A stretch of 64,000 nt of DNA from Ctena decussata (GCA_963989385.1 OZ022506.1:8578841-8642840), one strand, 5' to 3'; shown: positions 41,501-51,524, counted from the first letter of the stretch. Notes: generated from the letters alone by a model not told the origin. Program-made: numbers and translations.

Positions 41501-44464
41501 CACTGTACACGGTGGTAATATCGTTTTAGCTACCTATGCTGTTGACCGAGACGGTACTATACATGGCGGCTGTCGACCGAGCTGATACTGCTGTCGGTTG
41601 TCTCGGTCGACAGCCTTTTTGTGCACGTTTGGTAAATGAACGGCTTGGTCGACAGCACAGGCAGGGAAGTTGGTATTACATGTACCACCGTGGTATAGCA
41701 TGAAATACAGGATCAGAAGATGGATCTAGGAAACAATGCTAACCAAAAGAATAGAAACGCTGCGCGTTTTCAACGAAGATTACATGGTAAACTATTTGAG
41801 GTACTAGAGATATTTGTCTTTTGTTTTACAAGAAAAGCTTAAAAACCCAACAGATGTTCTTAAGAATGATTACCAATTAAAATTCAGACGGATGGATGAC
41901 TTGCAATTTCACGCACTTTTCAATAGTAATTAGGTCTTGACGATGGAAAGGTGATTATGAAAGGCGGTATGCAACAGCTTCGTTTACGTTTGAAAATATT
42001 CTAGCAAGATTGAACGCAGGACTGCTAGATCAGCAGGCTGGCGCTTAACCAACCGAACCACCGGGCCTCAAATGCCTGAAAGAGTATCGTCAGTCCGGCT
42101 TAATATAGTGTCAGTTACTTTCTACCTTTCCAGAATTTTTAAACGTAATAACTTTGTGCTTTTATCATTATCAACCTCCCAAAAGGTAACGAGGCAAGTT
42201 ATTTTTGATTTGACTCACGACCGCTAGGTCACCAGACCAGCGCTACCGTGGCTTTTCAGTTGTGTTATGGGCTCACCGTATACTGGCATAGAGTACAACA
42301 AACATAATCCATCCCTCACCCTTCGCTGTCTTCAATTGTCTCTCGTTCGAAAATGTATGCCTTTACTGCTCAGTTGTTGATTGCTGGCCCATTAGGGACT
42401 CAAACCCGCTCCCTTTAGCGCCATAACTGAGAGTTGAAAGAGAAACAACACTCATAGATATGTTTGATTGTGATCGGTAGACTCGACCGTCACCATTGAG
42501 GGTATATACTTCGCAAGTCACGACTTAATTAAAATGTTGAACTTGTATATGACAAGAGTAAATTAATGATCCCGTAATGATTTAGTACATTGAATTTAAG
42601 TAGTATTTGTAACAAGACCAAATGTGACCAATAAAAGATGCAATTTCTGACAGTTTGAATTAGGACTTAATAGTTTGATCATTCAATCAGACTATTATGT
42701 TTTCCCCGGTCATCGAAGTTTCATCGTGACAGCATATTCTCCTCAAACAAATTATGATAACAGATCATCCATAAATAAACTGTTGATCAGCTTGACTGTT
42801 ATATACGAACGAAAGCCTAAAACCTGTAAAACGACAGCCAAGAGAAAGAGAAGAAAAAACTGAGCAGCGACAAGACAAAACAACAATGTGGCTGTGCGCC
42901 CAGCGCAGACTCAGATCAGCCTGGTAAATCAACCTGGGTATCCGCCCAGACTGATCAGAGTCTTCGCTGTCCGCATGGAGGTAGCTTAGATCCTTCGCTA
43001 CCATTTGAGCACTTAACGAAGAGTCTGATTAAACTGGATGGATGCCCAGGCTGATCTGAGTCTGTGCTGGGCGCACAACCACATGGTTGGTTTTGTCGTG
43101 TCGCGGCTCAGATGAGGTTATTGTCCTTATGCGCAGCTGCGTCACGACAAAACCAACAAAGTTGCATGTCCAGCGAAGCCTTAGATCAGCCTGGGCACCC
43201 CCCCAGTCTGATTAGAGTATTTGCTGTGCACTAAAAGGGAAATGATCTGCGGTGGTTTCCTACTGAGTGACGCGGATTTTACGTCCCATCTACAAACACA
43301 CATCTGGCAATGGAACTTTGGTTTAGAGTCTTATTCGAAAGACAGGTGACGCGAGGAATCAAACCTGCGACCTGTGTATCGGTAGTCGAGCGCGTAAATC
43401 ACTACAGTGCCATCGCTACTATCTCCTTGTAGTCAGCTTTTACTCTGCTTATACATGTAGTAACTAGTTATATAGCGTTTCAATATCGTATATATTCGAA
43501 TATTTTCAATCCTCACCAGTCATGAAACAATTACGCCATTTTTCTTTCCTCTTGCGGGGAAATTATTTATCCTGACAAAATTTTTCAAACCTTTGTTTAT
43601 CCCGTAAACAGTTTGTTTCTGACGGCATTTTGACTTGGGTGTCTACCTTTCATTGTCACCTTTTGCCAAGCACAAGCCACTCCGGATGGTTGTCACAACC
43701 AATTTTAGTACCTCCGTCGGAGGTACCTGTGAAAGTTTACTAGGCGTGGTTAAGCAGGCGTATGAAAAGACGTTAGTCTGTACAGAAAAAATAGTATCCA
43801 TGATTATTATTTCAAAAATATATATACAACTATATGTTTTAGTTTAAATTCATAAACGGTTTCAATTCAAATAGCATTTTTTTTCATTACTTGCTTCTGC
43901 TGGCATTGTATATATATGCTACTACTACATGTATTCTAAAACTTAGACTGACTTGTCAGAGCGGCATGGATCTTAGCGGAATTTGGCTTCCATTGACCCA
44001 TTTATGCCCAGTGGACTAGACCTCTTATTCTATCTTTACCAAATGAGTATGTTCATTTGACAGTTAAGGGTTTTCCCAGGTTCAGTTTGTTTTTATCTTT
44101 TTTACTTATTAAATGCGAAAGAGTAATACCCATTTGACTAATAAGATAAATTTATATAAGGTCAAGAATATAAAAATAACTGCCGAAATTAATTACGTGA
44201 GTTGCGAAAGACTGGCGAAGCGGGAGATCGAACCTGCGATGTCTGTATTGGTAGTCTTCCGCTTATCCTCTATACTACTGCCGCTTCTACACGAGAGAGA
44301 TAGAAAAAAAGACAGTCGGAAAGACATAGAAATTACGTTGACGTGACGTCATTTCGACGTCCTGCAGGTGTTGCAGCATATGACGTCGAAATGACGTCAC
44401 GTCGACGTCGATTCGACGTAATCACGTCGCATCGGCGTCATGTGCCTGCTGGAACTGGCCAAAC

Positions 44465-44498
<34 letters not shown>

Positions 44499-47400
44499 CA
44501 CTTTCATATACGTAATAATTTAGGGCTGGTCGCAAAATATGTTCCACCCAAAATCAAAAATGCATGAATTTCATACAACAAGGGGAAGAAATACAGTATC
44601 ACTTGTATTCATAATTAGAATGAAATTTCGATGTTCAGATAGGCTATGAGTTTTGAATCAGAGAAGGATATGGCAGCGAAAGGAGAGGGATGGGCTCCGC
44701 CATTCCTATGCTTTACCCAAGAAACAGTGGGTCTCTGACCCGGCTGCCCCTACGCAGACGCAAGAAGCTTTACCTTTACCCAGCAGGCACACACCGTTGA
44801 ATCAACATTGAATCAACCTTGATTCAACATAATGACGTTGAATTAAGGTTGATTCAAAGTTTATTTAATGTTATTTGCCCAATGGGTACCTATCCCGCCG
44901 TCGATTGATTTCAGGCTTCCACTGCACACAGCCTTTCATCTCGATATGACTGAAATCCGATTGAAAGGGACACTGACTAACTGACTGACTGATTTGTTGC
45001 TTTACGTCCACGGTAAACAGTTATGGTCATGTCGGGACGGTCAGTTAGCCTAACCACACTATTCCTGGGCAGGCTTAGACCTCCGACTAAGCGGTTAACC
45101 AGTACTAAGTGCACATATTTTCGCCAGTATCTGACAACTGCCCTTCTTGAATCAGCGGAAGGAGAAACGGACGTATGTGGCCAGATTGGGTATCGAACCC
45201 AGGACTTCTGATTAATAAGTCAGTTACAATATCGATGCCATCTGACTATCAAGAGCAAAACGGGAAAAACATGAGTCTACCAAATTATCCTGCGCATACG
45301 CGCAGTTTGATAACGATCTTCATTGTCTGCTTACACAGTTATTGTGCCAGAAAACAACAAAAGTTGTGATCAGGCTGCGTAGGTGCGCAGGCTGATCAGA
45401 ACTTTCGCTGACCGCACATGCTCTAAAATATCATTTTTTCTCATGGCACGGCGCATTTTATGATTTGATAAGTTAGCGTAACGAAGTCTAACGCCAACTG
45501 GCCCTACGGCCAGTAGGCTATGGAAAACTTTTAGCCTTTTTACCCATTTGTCTTATGCAGCGTCTGATCTGGGTCTGTACTGCTGATATATGTCCCGTGT
45601 GTGGTTTGCTGGGCTTTTAATTGGGGCATTTTGGAAATAGGTGTCGTAGCAGAGGTAGAGGCGTACAGGTTTGACAGCACAGTTGGAGAAAAGAACACAG
45701 ACCTTTGAGATGAGATGCCACAGAAGACTAATGAACAAGGATCGCGTAACCAATGAGGAGGTTCGCAGAAAGATCCAAGCTGCTATTGGAGAATATGATG
45801 AATTCCTGGCCATGGTCAAGAAACGGAAACTAAGGTGGTCTGGCCACGTCTCCATGTTTTCTGGCTTAAGTAAGGCGATTCAACGGGACACAGTGAAAGA
45901 AAAAAGAAGGAGATTTAGACAGAAAAAAGAGGTGGGAAGACAATATAAAAGAGTTGACGGGGATGAACATTGCCAGCTTAACCAGAGCAGCTGATAACAG
46001 GACAAAGTGAAAATGGATTGTTGCGAAGTCCACTGTGGTGCCCCAACCACCTTGCTAGGTTATAGTGGGTAAAATAGAAATAGAACATGTTTTGTTGCCT
46101 CAGAAATCTCCTTTCCTCCGTCCCTTCCTGATGCCTTGTCTGTCGCCTTTTTTCAGGACGCGGGGGCGGAGAGGAGGGGCTGGGGCAGGAGGCGGGAGAG
46201 GTGCGCTGGCGAGTTAATACGTAGACGTTACTTATCAGATGTCTGCAACTACCGTATCCCGCGAAATGGTTCAGAGGGGGGTGCCCGTTGCTTTCTAGGA
46301 CCTGCCTATCACCTTTTCCTTTCGATTTTTGGGGTTTAGTGGCGGTGAAGAAATTAAATGTAGAAATGCGCGACTGTTGCACTAAATTTGATAAAGGTAG
46401 GTACATATATTATGCAATGTCTATGACGTTTGGACAACGTAGGGTAGACGTTGTTCCATCATCATGTGCTCACTGTGGATCAGGTTGCTACAAGTTTGGT
46501 AAAATGGCTGGCATCGCATAATTCTATCATATACAGTCGAAAAATATTGCAAATCTACATAATGCCGCCAGACTGACTGACTACATATTAGCGAGTTATA
46601 GAGCAATAAAGGGCATAAACGTTTCATTGTCACATACAAAAGTTATAAAAACTATAGTTAACGGTAAAATGATGTAAAATATCTGTAGTGGGCTCTGGAA
46701 ACTGCTTATTTAACCTTTTTTTATTAAAAACTTCGTTGTTTTTCCGCTGTCCTGGACTCGTTGCTAGGGGCGTTGTAATGAAAATTCCTTAATTACAGCG
46801 CTATTACCGACTCCAAATACAAAAATGGTATTTTATTCATTTCAAGTATTCAGTATCTTCGTTCGCATAGCAAAACAATTTTCCAAAACATCTCATTTTA
46901 TTAGTTAGGCGTCATTTTCTTTCTGTTCATGTAGAAAAGACACTGTAAGGCAAACACCTCTCAACGGAGATCCAGCACAACGATTAAACCTGCGTGCAAA
47001 AGCAGAAAACACCAATACACACCAAACGCATGATAATTTTAGCGGTCCGTAAGGCATTTATTATAGGGTAAAACTGAAGCATTTCATTACAATGCGTAAA
47101 CAAAGTTTACTTACCGATTCGCCCCCTCGCGATAGTCGCCATTTTCGTCGTTGGCTAGACGTAGGAATTACGAAACCTGGACGTTGTCTTCGTTACCTGT
47201 GTTGAATGCCAGACCAGTGTGTATATAACAATTTAAGCCACGACACGAGAAAACCAACAAAGTGGTTGTGCGCCCTTCGCAGACTCAGGTCAGTCTAGGC
47301 ATCCATCCAGTCTGATCAGACTCTTTGCTAAGCGCTTAAAGGGTAGCTAAGGGTCTATGCTACCTTAATGCGGACATAGAAGACTCTGATCAGACTGGGC

Positions 47401-48483
47401 GGATGCCCAGGCTGATCTGAGTCTGCGCTGGGCGCACAACCACTTTGTTGTTTTTTTTCATGTCGCGGCTCATTATGTGTTTGATCCCTAGGTGCGGTAC
47501 GACAGTTCAGGTTTCGAAGTGACAGTTGACAGTCAACATTTTTCACCGAAAGATCTAGATGTCAAAATAAATGGTAACAAGTTGACGATTCTTGGAAATC
47601 ATGAACCAAAGGAAGACGATCATGGCTTCATTTCTAGACAGTTCTGTAGAGAGATAAATATACCAGAGGTAAGAGTTACAAAAATCTGTAAACATTCTGA
47701 TAAATTGTATGTTTCAGACACTGAGAATTGGAGGAAAGCACATGACCCAAACACTTATATGAATATAAGTAATCTAAATGATATGAATCCTTTGGCTCAA
47801 CTTCCTTTAGCAATGAAGTTTAATTGCAGAAAAGAATATAAAAGAAACGGTTAAAAGAAATCCCACTCTACGTTTAGGTCACGACAATGGTAATGATTTT
47901 ATTGGCATTGTCAACACAGTCACACAATGAATGACCATGGCAAACATACAAACACAGTGCATCTAGCAAGTTTTGAAAACATCAACCGTAATATCAGTTT
48001 CATGATATTAATTGTTAAGAAATATGACAAATCCACACACGGCTTCCCCCGTCTTCTACAACTGCGTACTGCCCGACATTCCACCGACGTTCCTTTACGT
48101 GAATAAAGAGGATTTTGTTATTTTGGCTGTGAGCAAGATACTCCGTTTAATGTGCAGAATTTTCGTAGTGTTAATTACGTATAAAAGGGCTGATGCAAGT
48201 AGTTACCATTTCTAACTTTGACTCAGGAAAGTACCCACAGGCCAAACGGCGTTGAACCAACATCGAATCTACGTTGATTCAACGGCAACATAAAATTTAA
48301 AGTAATTTCTACGTTTCGCTGTTGCATTATGTTTTTATCTTTATTATTCAGGACGTCAAAACAGAAACATTTGAGTCATCGTTATCAGATGACGGGTACC
48401 TGGTGTTACGTGCTGATGTCGAAGGTACAGAGAAGGGGAAAAAGACAATTGAAATCAAATTCGAGAAAAGAAAGGAAGACTGA
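35253..48483 (+). CDS. Small heat shock protein (alpha-crystallin family), 3 exons
   Basis: ATP-independent chaperone that holds unfolding proteins; cytosolic (no signal peptide seen). Exons 35253-35591, 47492-47668 and 48352-48483 join in phase 0 to about 215 residues. Exon 1 gives a variable N-terminal region rich in W, K and Q. The alpha-crystallin domain begins in exon 2 with VRYDSSGFEVTVDSQHFSPK, DLDVKINGNKLTILGNHEPK and HGFISRQFCREINIP. It ends in exon 3 with SSLSDDGYLVLRADVEG, where the DG-L pattern is typical. TIEIKFEKR near the C-terminus aligns with the I-x-I/V anchor of metazoan members. The start is the first Met after an in-frame TAA, 24 bases upstream; an additional upstream exon is possible. 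Intron 1 is 11.9 kb, mostly a 10.6 kb inverted-repeat-bounded segment. Confidence 0.88.
35675..35750. repeat. G-rich simple repeat
   Basis: GTGTGTG then about 25 G and GGGGCGTG units. Length is likely unreliable. Confidence 0.9.
35793..36028. repeat. 235 bp-family MITE in heat shock intron 1
   Basis: Complete copy with more substitutions than most (GAGCCGAGACACGACAAAAC start). Confidence 0.85.
36415..36535. repeat. Foldback with TACAGGCGGACGAAC arms
   Basis: TTCGTCCGCCTGTATGG pairs with CCGTACAGGCGGACGAAC; ATAGAGCAT and ATGCTCCAT also pair. Related words occur near 1150-1215 and 59530-59645. Confidence 0.65.
36603..36686 (+). repeat. Left terminal inverted repeat of the 10.6 kb segment
   Basis: 84 bases identical to the complement of 47137-47220; ends ACGAAAATGGCG. 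Confidence 0.93.
37873..38140 (+). repeat. Tandem duplication of ~133 bp
   Basis: Two units each carrying GATTACTCTAATGAGTTCTG (or a one-base variant), AGTTAGATCCTTT, ATGAAATGTGCCACACCGGC-like and AACGCCCC. Inside the 10.6 kb segment. Confidence 0.88.
38686..38920. repeat. 235 bp-family MITE
   Basis: Complete copy beginning GAGCCGCGACGTGACAAAAC, the same variant start as 32848-33083. Confidence 0.88.
38921..39926. other. Gene-free stretch in the 10.6 kb segment
   Basis: No protein recognised. Two direct repeats of GCCCTTGTCATT(G/A)TTAATTTGCAC lie near 39738 and 39793. A fragment of the 2943-type MITE is at about 39855-39895. Confidence 0.4.
39927..40014. repeat. CAGCAGGCACA element with ACGTCGA array
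   Basis: CCCAGCAGGCACATGG on the left and CATGTGCCTGCTGGGA on the right; GACGTCGATTCGACG words inside. Confidence 0.85.
40124..41505. mobile_element. 1.38 kb Tc1/mariner/pogo-like element, no intact transposase
   Basis: Perfect inverted ends CAGTGGACTCGACAGTATCG and complement (25 bases: 40124-40148 and 41481-41505), flanked by TA on both sides. The subterminal word CGACAGTATCGGATCA recurs in variants at about 40140, 40530 and 41285-41320. A minus-strand open frame of 111 codons at 41125-41460 shows no motif I recognise. The TA duplication and CAGTG ends suggest the mariner/pogo group. Confidence 0.82.
41508..41696. mobile_element. Second copy of the 2943-3195 MITE
   Basis: ACGGTGGTAATATCG and ATGTACCACCGTGG ends; the inner GGCTGTCGACCGAG and CTCGGTCGACAGCC form a strong hairpin. 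It abuts the mariner-like element. Confidence 0.7.
41700..42861. other. Gene-free stretch with tRNA-like debris
   Basis: At about 42015-42070 a minus-strand GGCCCGGTGGTTCGGTTGGT word, and near 42220-42255 another tRNA-like fragment, suggest decayed SINEs. No gene. Confidence 0.4.
42862..43109. repeat. 235 bp-family MITE
   Basis: Complete copy with a small internal duplication near 42919-42940 (ATCAGCCTGG / ATCAACCTGG). Confidence 0.85.
43136..43240. repeat. Truncated 235 bp-family MITE
   Basis: Left half only (GTCACGACAAAACCAACAAA to the CCCAGTCTGATTAGAG block), only 26 bases after the preceding complete copy. Confidence 0.75.
43290..43430 (-). repeat. tRNA-like SINE fragment
   Basis: The minus strand reads GCACTGTAGTGATTTACGCG and GGTCGCAGGTTTGATTCC, similar to the SINE head at 33534. 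A related minus-strand fragment is at about 44205-44290. Confidence 0.5.
43431..44204. other. Gene-free stretch
   Basis: No exon supported. A small palindrome ACCTCCGTCGGAGGT occurs at about 43711. Confidence 0.35.
44340..44496. repeat. ACGTCGA array element and (GA)n
   Basis: ATGACGTCGAAATGACGTCA-type words to CATGTGCCTGCTGG at 44340-44455, then a GA microsatellite at 44471-44496. The left terminus is not clean. Confidence 0.75.
44777..44886. repeat. CAGCAGGCACA element with TTGAATCAAC array
   Basis: CCCAGCAGGCACACACC on the left, TTGAATCAACATTGAATC words, closing at TTGCCCAATGGGT. Same left terminus as the ACGTCGA elements but a different core. Confidence 0.8.
45000..45235 (-). repeat. 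SINE, near full length
   Basis: Matches 429-703 from the GTCCACGGTAAACA tail side through TGCACATA and TCAGCGGAAGGAGAAACG; the tRNA-like head is degraded after TATCGAACCCAGGA. Confidence 0.8.
45655..46082 (+). pseudogene. LINE 3' fragment, copy 2
   Basis: The frame from about 45671 encodes EKRTQTFEMRCHRRLM, TNEEVRRKIQAAIGEYDEF and KLRWSGHVSMFSGL. These match the C-terminal part of the 7653-9012 LINE. It ends in AAAATAGAAATAGAA. The upstream RT is missing. Confidence 0.88.
46083..47136. other. Gene-free stretch before the right terminal repeat
   Basis: Includes a G-rich patch at 46150-46215. Open frames on both strands cross it, but I recognise no product. Confidence 0.4.
47137..47220 (-). 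repeat. Right terminal inverted repeat of the 10.6 kb segment
   Basis: Complement identical to 36603-36686. The minus strand continues inward through GGGGGCGAATCG to a GTAAGTAAA donor-like word. Confidence 0.93.
47235..47471. mobile_element. 235 bp-family MITE ending next to heat shock exon 2
   Basis: Complete copy starting 14 bases outside the 10.6 kb segment and ending 20 bases before exon 2. Orientation of the variable centre is inverted relative to 27050. Confidence 0.88.
47492..47668 (+). CDS. Small heat shock protein exon 2
   Basis: Follows GATCCCTAG. Begins VRYDSSGFEV and ends INIPE before GTAAGA. Core strands of the alpha-crystallin domain. The acceptor lies 20 bases after a MITE. 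Confidence 0.92.
48235..48295. repeat. TTGATTCAACG element fragment in heat shock intron 2
   Basis: GTTGAACCAACATCGAATCT and TTGATTCAACGG words. Confidence 0.6.
48352..48483 (+). CDS. Small heat shock protein exon 3
   Basis: Follows TTATTCAG. Encodes DVKTETFESSLSDDGYLVLR and the I-x-I element, ending KRKED then TGA at 48481-48483. Confidence 0.9.
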   Translation, partial: DVKTETFESSLSDDGYLVLRADVEGTEKGKKTIEIKFEKRKED

Positions 48484-48600
48484 AAGAAATCAACTGTGTT
48501 GATTATTTATAATTTTACACACATACCTACGTCATGGACGGCAACAAAGAATACAGAGTAAAGACATTTCAGTACGGGCTGACGTTAGCCTAACAGGCAC
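48484..48600. other. Heat shock gene 3' flank
   Basis: No AATAAA is visible before the next repeat; ATTATTTATAATTTT is the only candidate-like AT tract. Confidence 0.3.
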
Positions 48601-48627
48601 ACAACGGTGACTCAACATTGATTCAAT

Positions 48628-49143
48628 TAAGGAATGAATGTTATTTTTTTAACGTTTACTGAAGTATAAACTACATCGGGTCACGAGCAAAGTAAGTGAA
48701 CCCCGAAGGGGTTTACGTAAACTTTGCTCGTGACCCGATGTAGTTTATACTTCAGTAAACGTTTAAAAAATAACATTCATTCCTTATATTTATATTATTA
48801 AACGATGCTTTTGATCAATAAAAAGATAAACAAAATTAAGAAATACATATATAAAGATTTTTTAAAAAAAAATTACCGGCCGAATTTAGCAATAGTTTGG
48901 AACAGCCGCATTGTCACTGCCTACCAGTAAATTCCACCTCCTGCTGTAGATTTCGCGAGCTGTCACTCAATGTTTACTAGCCATTCAAGTACATGGAATG
49001 TTGAAGATTTCACGTGCTAGTTAGTGAGATGAGGTGTCACTCTGAAGCGCGTGATACAATGTAATTATTGACTTTTAAACAACATTGACGCCCGCATCAC
49101 TTAATTGGGTTAACAGAGAGCTCTACATTGATAATGTAAATAT
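48628..49143. repeat. ~520 bp hairpin repeat, copy 1
   Basis: The first 158 bases are a nearly perfect inverted repeat: TAAGGAATGAATGTTATTTT to its complement, with TACATCGGGTCACGAGCAAA inside and a short CCCCGAAGGGG loop. A unique part ends GATAATGTAAATATT. It is inserted in a TTGATTCAACG element whose halves are 48590-48627 and 49145-49180. Confidence 0.88.
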
Positions 49144-49460
49144 TGTAGAGTCAACGTTGTGTGACCAGTGGGGTTAAGTGCTTGAGGTGATTAGCAACTG
49201 GTACCAATAGCATGCTAAAGTCATACGAAAATCGGCCGATGGTAGCCATTGGTATTAACCAGCTGGGGATAATTCTCAAATATGGAGACAATCTCCATTT
49301 TGAACGACTGTCTCTGTTTTAGGAAACAAGTTCTGTTATAAAATACGCACATCCTGAAACAATCAAATGTCCCTCGATCAGAGGAATGTCTCTCATTTTG
49401 GAGATAAAATGTCTCTGATTTGGAGGACAGTAACCTCATCGGGAGACAATATGATAAAAT
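49144..49460. other. Spacer between hairpin repeats, with start of another element
   Basis: Holds the second half of the TTGATTCAACG element. From about 49258 it holds CAGCTGGGGATAATTCTCAA, an end whose complement stands at about 50915-50938. Confidence 0.55.
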
Positions 49461-49991
49461 TAAGAAATGAATGTTATTTTATTAACGTTTACTGAAGTAT
49501 AAACTACATCGGGTCACGAGCAAAGTAAGTGAACCCCGAAGGGGTTTACGTAAACTTTGCTCGTGACCCGATGTAGATTATACTTCAGTAAACGTTCAAA
49601 AAATAACATTCATTCCTTATATTTATATTATTAAACGATGCTTTTGATCAATAAAAAAATAAACAAAAATAAGAAATACATATATAAGAATCGTTTTAAA
49701 AACATTACCGGCCGAATTTTGCAATAGTTTGGAACAGCCGCAATGTCACTGCCTACCAGTAAATTCCACCTCCTGTTGTAGATTGCACGTGCAAGTAGGC
49801 GTAGCGAGCTGTCACTCAATGTTTACTAGCCATTCAAGTACATGGCATTTTGAAGATTGCACGTGCTATTTAGTGGGATGAGCTGTCACTCTGAAGCGCG
49901 TGACACAATGTGATTATTGACCTGTAAAAACATTGACTCCCGCATCACTTAATTGGGTTTACAGAGAGCTTTGCAGTGATAATGTAAATAT
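49461..49991. repeat. ~530 bp hairpin repeat, copy 2
   Basis: Same structure as copy 1, joined directly to copy 3. Confidence 0.88.
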
Positions 49992-50525
49992 TTAAGGAAT
50001 GAATGTTATTTTTTTAACGTTTACTGAAGTATAAACTACATCGGGTCACGAGCAAAGTAAGTGAACCCCGAAGGGGTTTACGTAAACTTTGCTCGTGACC
50101 CGATGTAGTTTATACTTCAGTAAACGTTTAAAAAATAACATTCATTTCTTATATTTATATTATTAAACGATGCTTTTGATCAATAAAAAGATAAACAAAA
50201 TTAAGAAATACATATAAAAAAATTGTTTAAAAAACATTACCGGCCGAATTTAGCAATAGTTTGGAACAGCCGCATTGTCACTGCCTACCAGTAAATTCCA
50301 CCTTCTGCTGTAGATTTCGCGTGCAAGTAGGCGTAGCGAGCTGTCACTCAATGTTTACTAGCCATTCAAGTACATGGAATGTTGTAGATTTCACGTGCTA
50401 GTTAGTGAGATGAGCTGTCACTCTGAAGCGCGTGATACAATGTAATTATTGACTTTTAAACAACATTGACGCCCGCATCACTTAATTGGGTTAACAGAGA
50501 GCTCTACACTGATAATGTAAATATT
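49992..50525. repeat. ~530 bp hairpin repeat, copy 3
   Basis: Direct tandem of copy 2. A half-hairpin relative lies at about 57055-57125. Confidence 0.88.
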
Positions 50526-50938
50526 AACATTTATAGACTGCTCTGCGCAGTTTACTTTCAACATAGCGCATATTAAAACCAGATTGGGAGACACCAGTTC
50601 AACGAAATCTAATTTTATCCGTTGCTTCTAAAAAGTGCACCATTGCGATTACTACAGAAATGCGTGGCATACCCTGGTCTAGTTTCTAGGTTTCAAACTT
50701 GTAAGATTTGTTTAGTTTCTTGGTGATTTTATTCTTAAGCATTGCTTGTTGTGCGATAATTTTGCAAGCAGAAGATACCAACTTGAATCTGCTATATTGA
50801 GGCCATTTCCTGTCTCCCGATCGGGAGACAGAATTTTAATACAGCGTGCAAAAAATTGCCAGAATACATTAGAGTAGATATGGCAATGTCCCCCCATGTA
50901 GAGAATGTCTCCATTTTTGAGAATTAATCCCAGCTGTA

Positions 50939-51145
50939 AACGGTATGCCGTTGTTACGGATGGTTTCCAATGACTCAACCACTGGCGGACAGTCTTGCTT
51001 TTCCAGAGCATATGCTAAGTTACAGACATGCCAAAAAAGAATCCAGTTTAAAGAAGGAGGAAGAGCAGTAATGGAACTGATTTTTCCTATTTTAAGGAAT
51101 ATAAACTATAGACTGCGGATTGCAAAAGAGATTCTCACTTATGCA
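50939..51145. other. Short gene-free stretch
   Basis: Open frame without homology. Confidence 0.3.
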
Positions 51146-51524
51146 ACACTGCAAAAATCGCGCTTAGCTATAAAACACAAGTGGTTACATGTTTAGGTGT
51201 GAACATGTTTAGGAATATGTCATATAGCTAAACATGTACGCCTTTTCTATTATTTTCCCGGACAAAGTCTGCTAAACACGTTTTATTCTGTTACGCGTTT
51301 CGGATGAATCCATTCTCTCTTTTCCCCGTTGAAGAACGAAAAAAGAGACGAAAATGTTGACAGAGGAAATTTTCAAAATAAAAGGTAAATATAACCAGTT
51401 TTGTACATGTTTAATTTCTAAACATAAACCTAAACATGTTGCAAATTGAACATGTTACGATTTAAACACATAAAAAATCGGACTGCAATTTTTGCATTGT
51501 TTCTCAACACATTTTTTACAGTGT
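51146..51524. mobile_element. ~380 bp MITE with CACTGTAAAAAT ends, copy 2
   Basis: Almost identical to 29988-30366, including TTAGCTATAAAACACAAGTG and the ACAGTGTA end. Confidence 0.87.

Larger units (their letters stand above)
36603..47220. mobile_element. 10.6 kb segment with perfect 84 bp terminal inverted repeats
   Basis: The left end 36603-36686 (ACACTGGTCTGGCATTCAAC...) equals the complement of 47137-47220 without a mismatch. After a 9-10 base difference, a further 14 bases (GGGGGCGAATCGGT) also match. TATATA stands at both edges (36597-36602; 47222-47227), a possible 6 bp target duplication, with one extra G on the right. Both repeats contain AAAATGGCG pointing inward. On the right, minus-strand copy this leads to a GTAAGTAAA donor-like sequence. 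Inside are smaller MITEs, SINEs and a LINE fragment but no recognisable transposase. A large non-autonomous DNA transposon or a foldback insertion is most likely. Confidence 0.8.
49258..50938. mobile_element. Possible 1.7 kb element enclosing hairpin copies 2-3
   Basis: Inverted ends CAGCTGGGGATAATTCTCAA and complement TGAGAATTAATCCCAGCTG, with GGAGACA words repeated in both ends. No coding content. It is unclear whether this is one element or two ends of separate copies. Confidence 0.5.

Noticed and set aside
45978..46406. 142-codon minus-strand frame
   Set aside because: Crosses the antisense of a LINE tail and a G-rich patch; composition-driven.
36603..47220. Polinton/Maverick interpretation of the 10.6 kb segment
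   Set aside because: A 6 bp duplication would fit, but the ends are not AG...CT, and no polymerase, integrase or capsid-like frame is visible.
48628..50525. CRISPR-like or phage-like repeat array
   Set aside because: Repeats are about 530 bp hairpin units in an animal genome; no spacers of uniform size.
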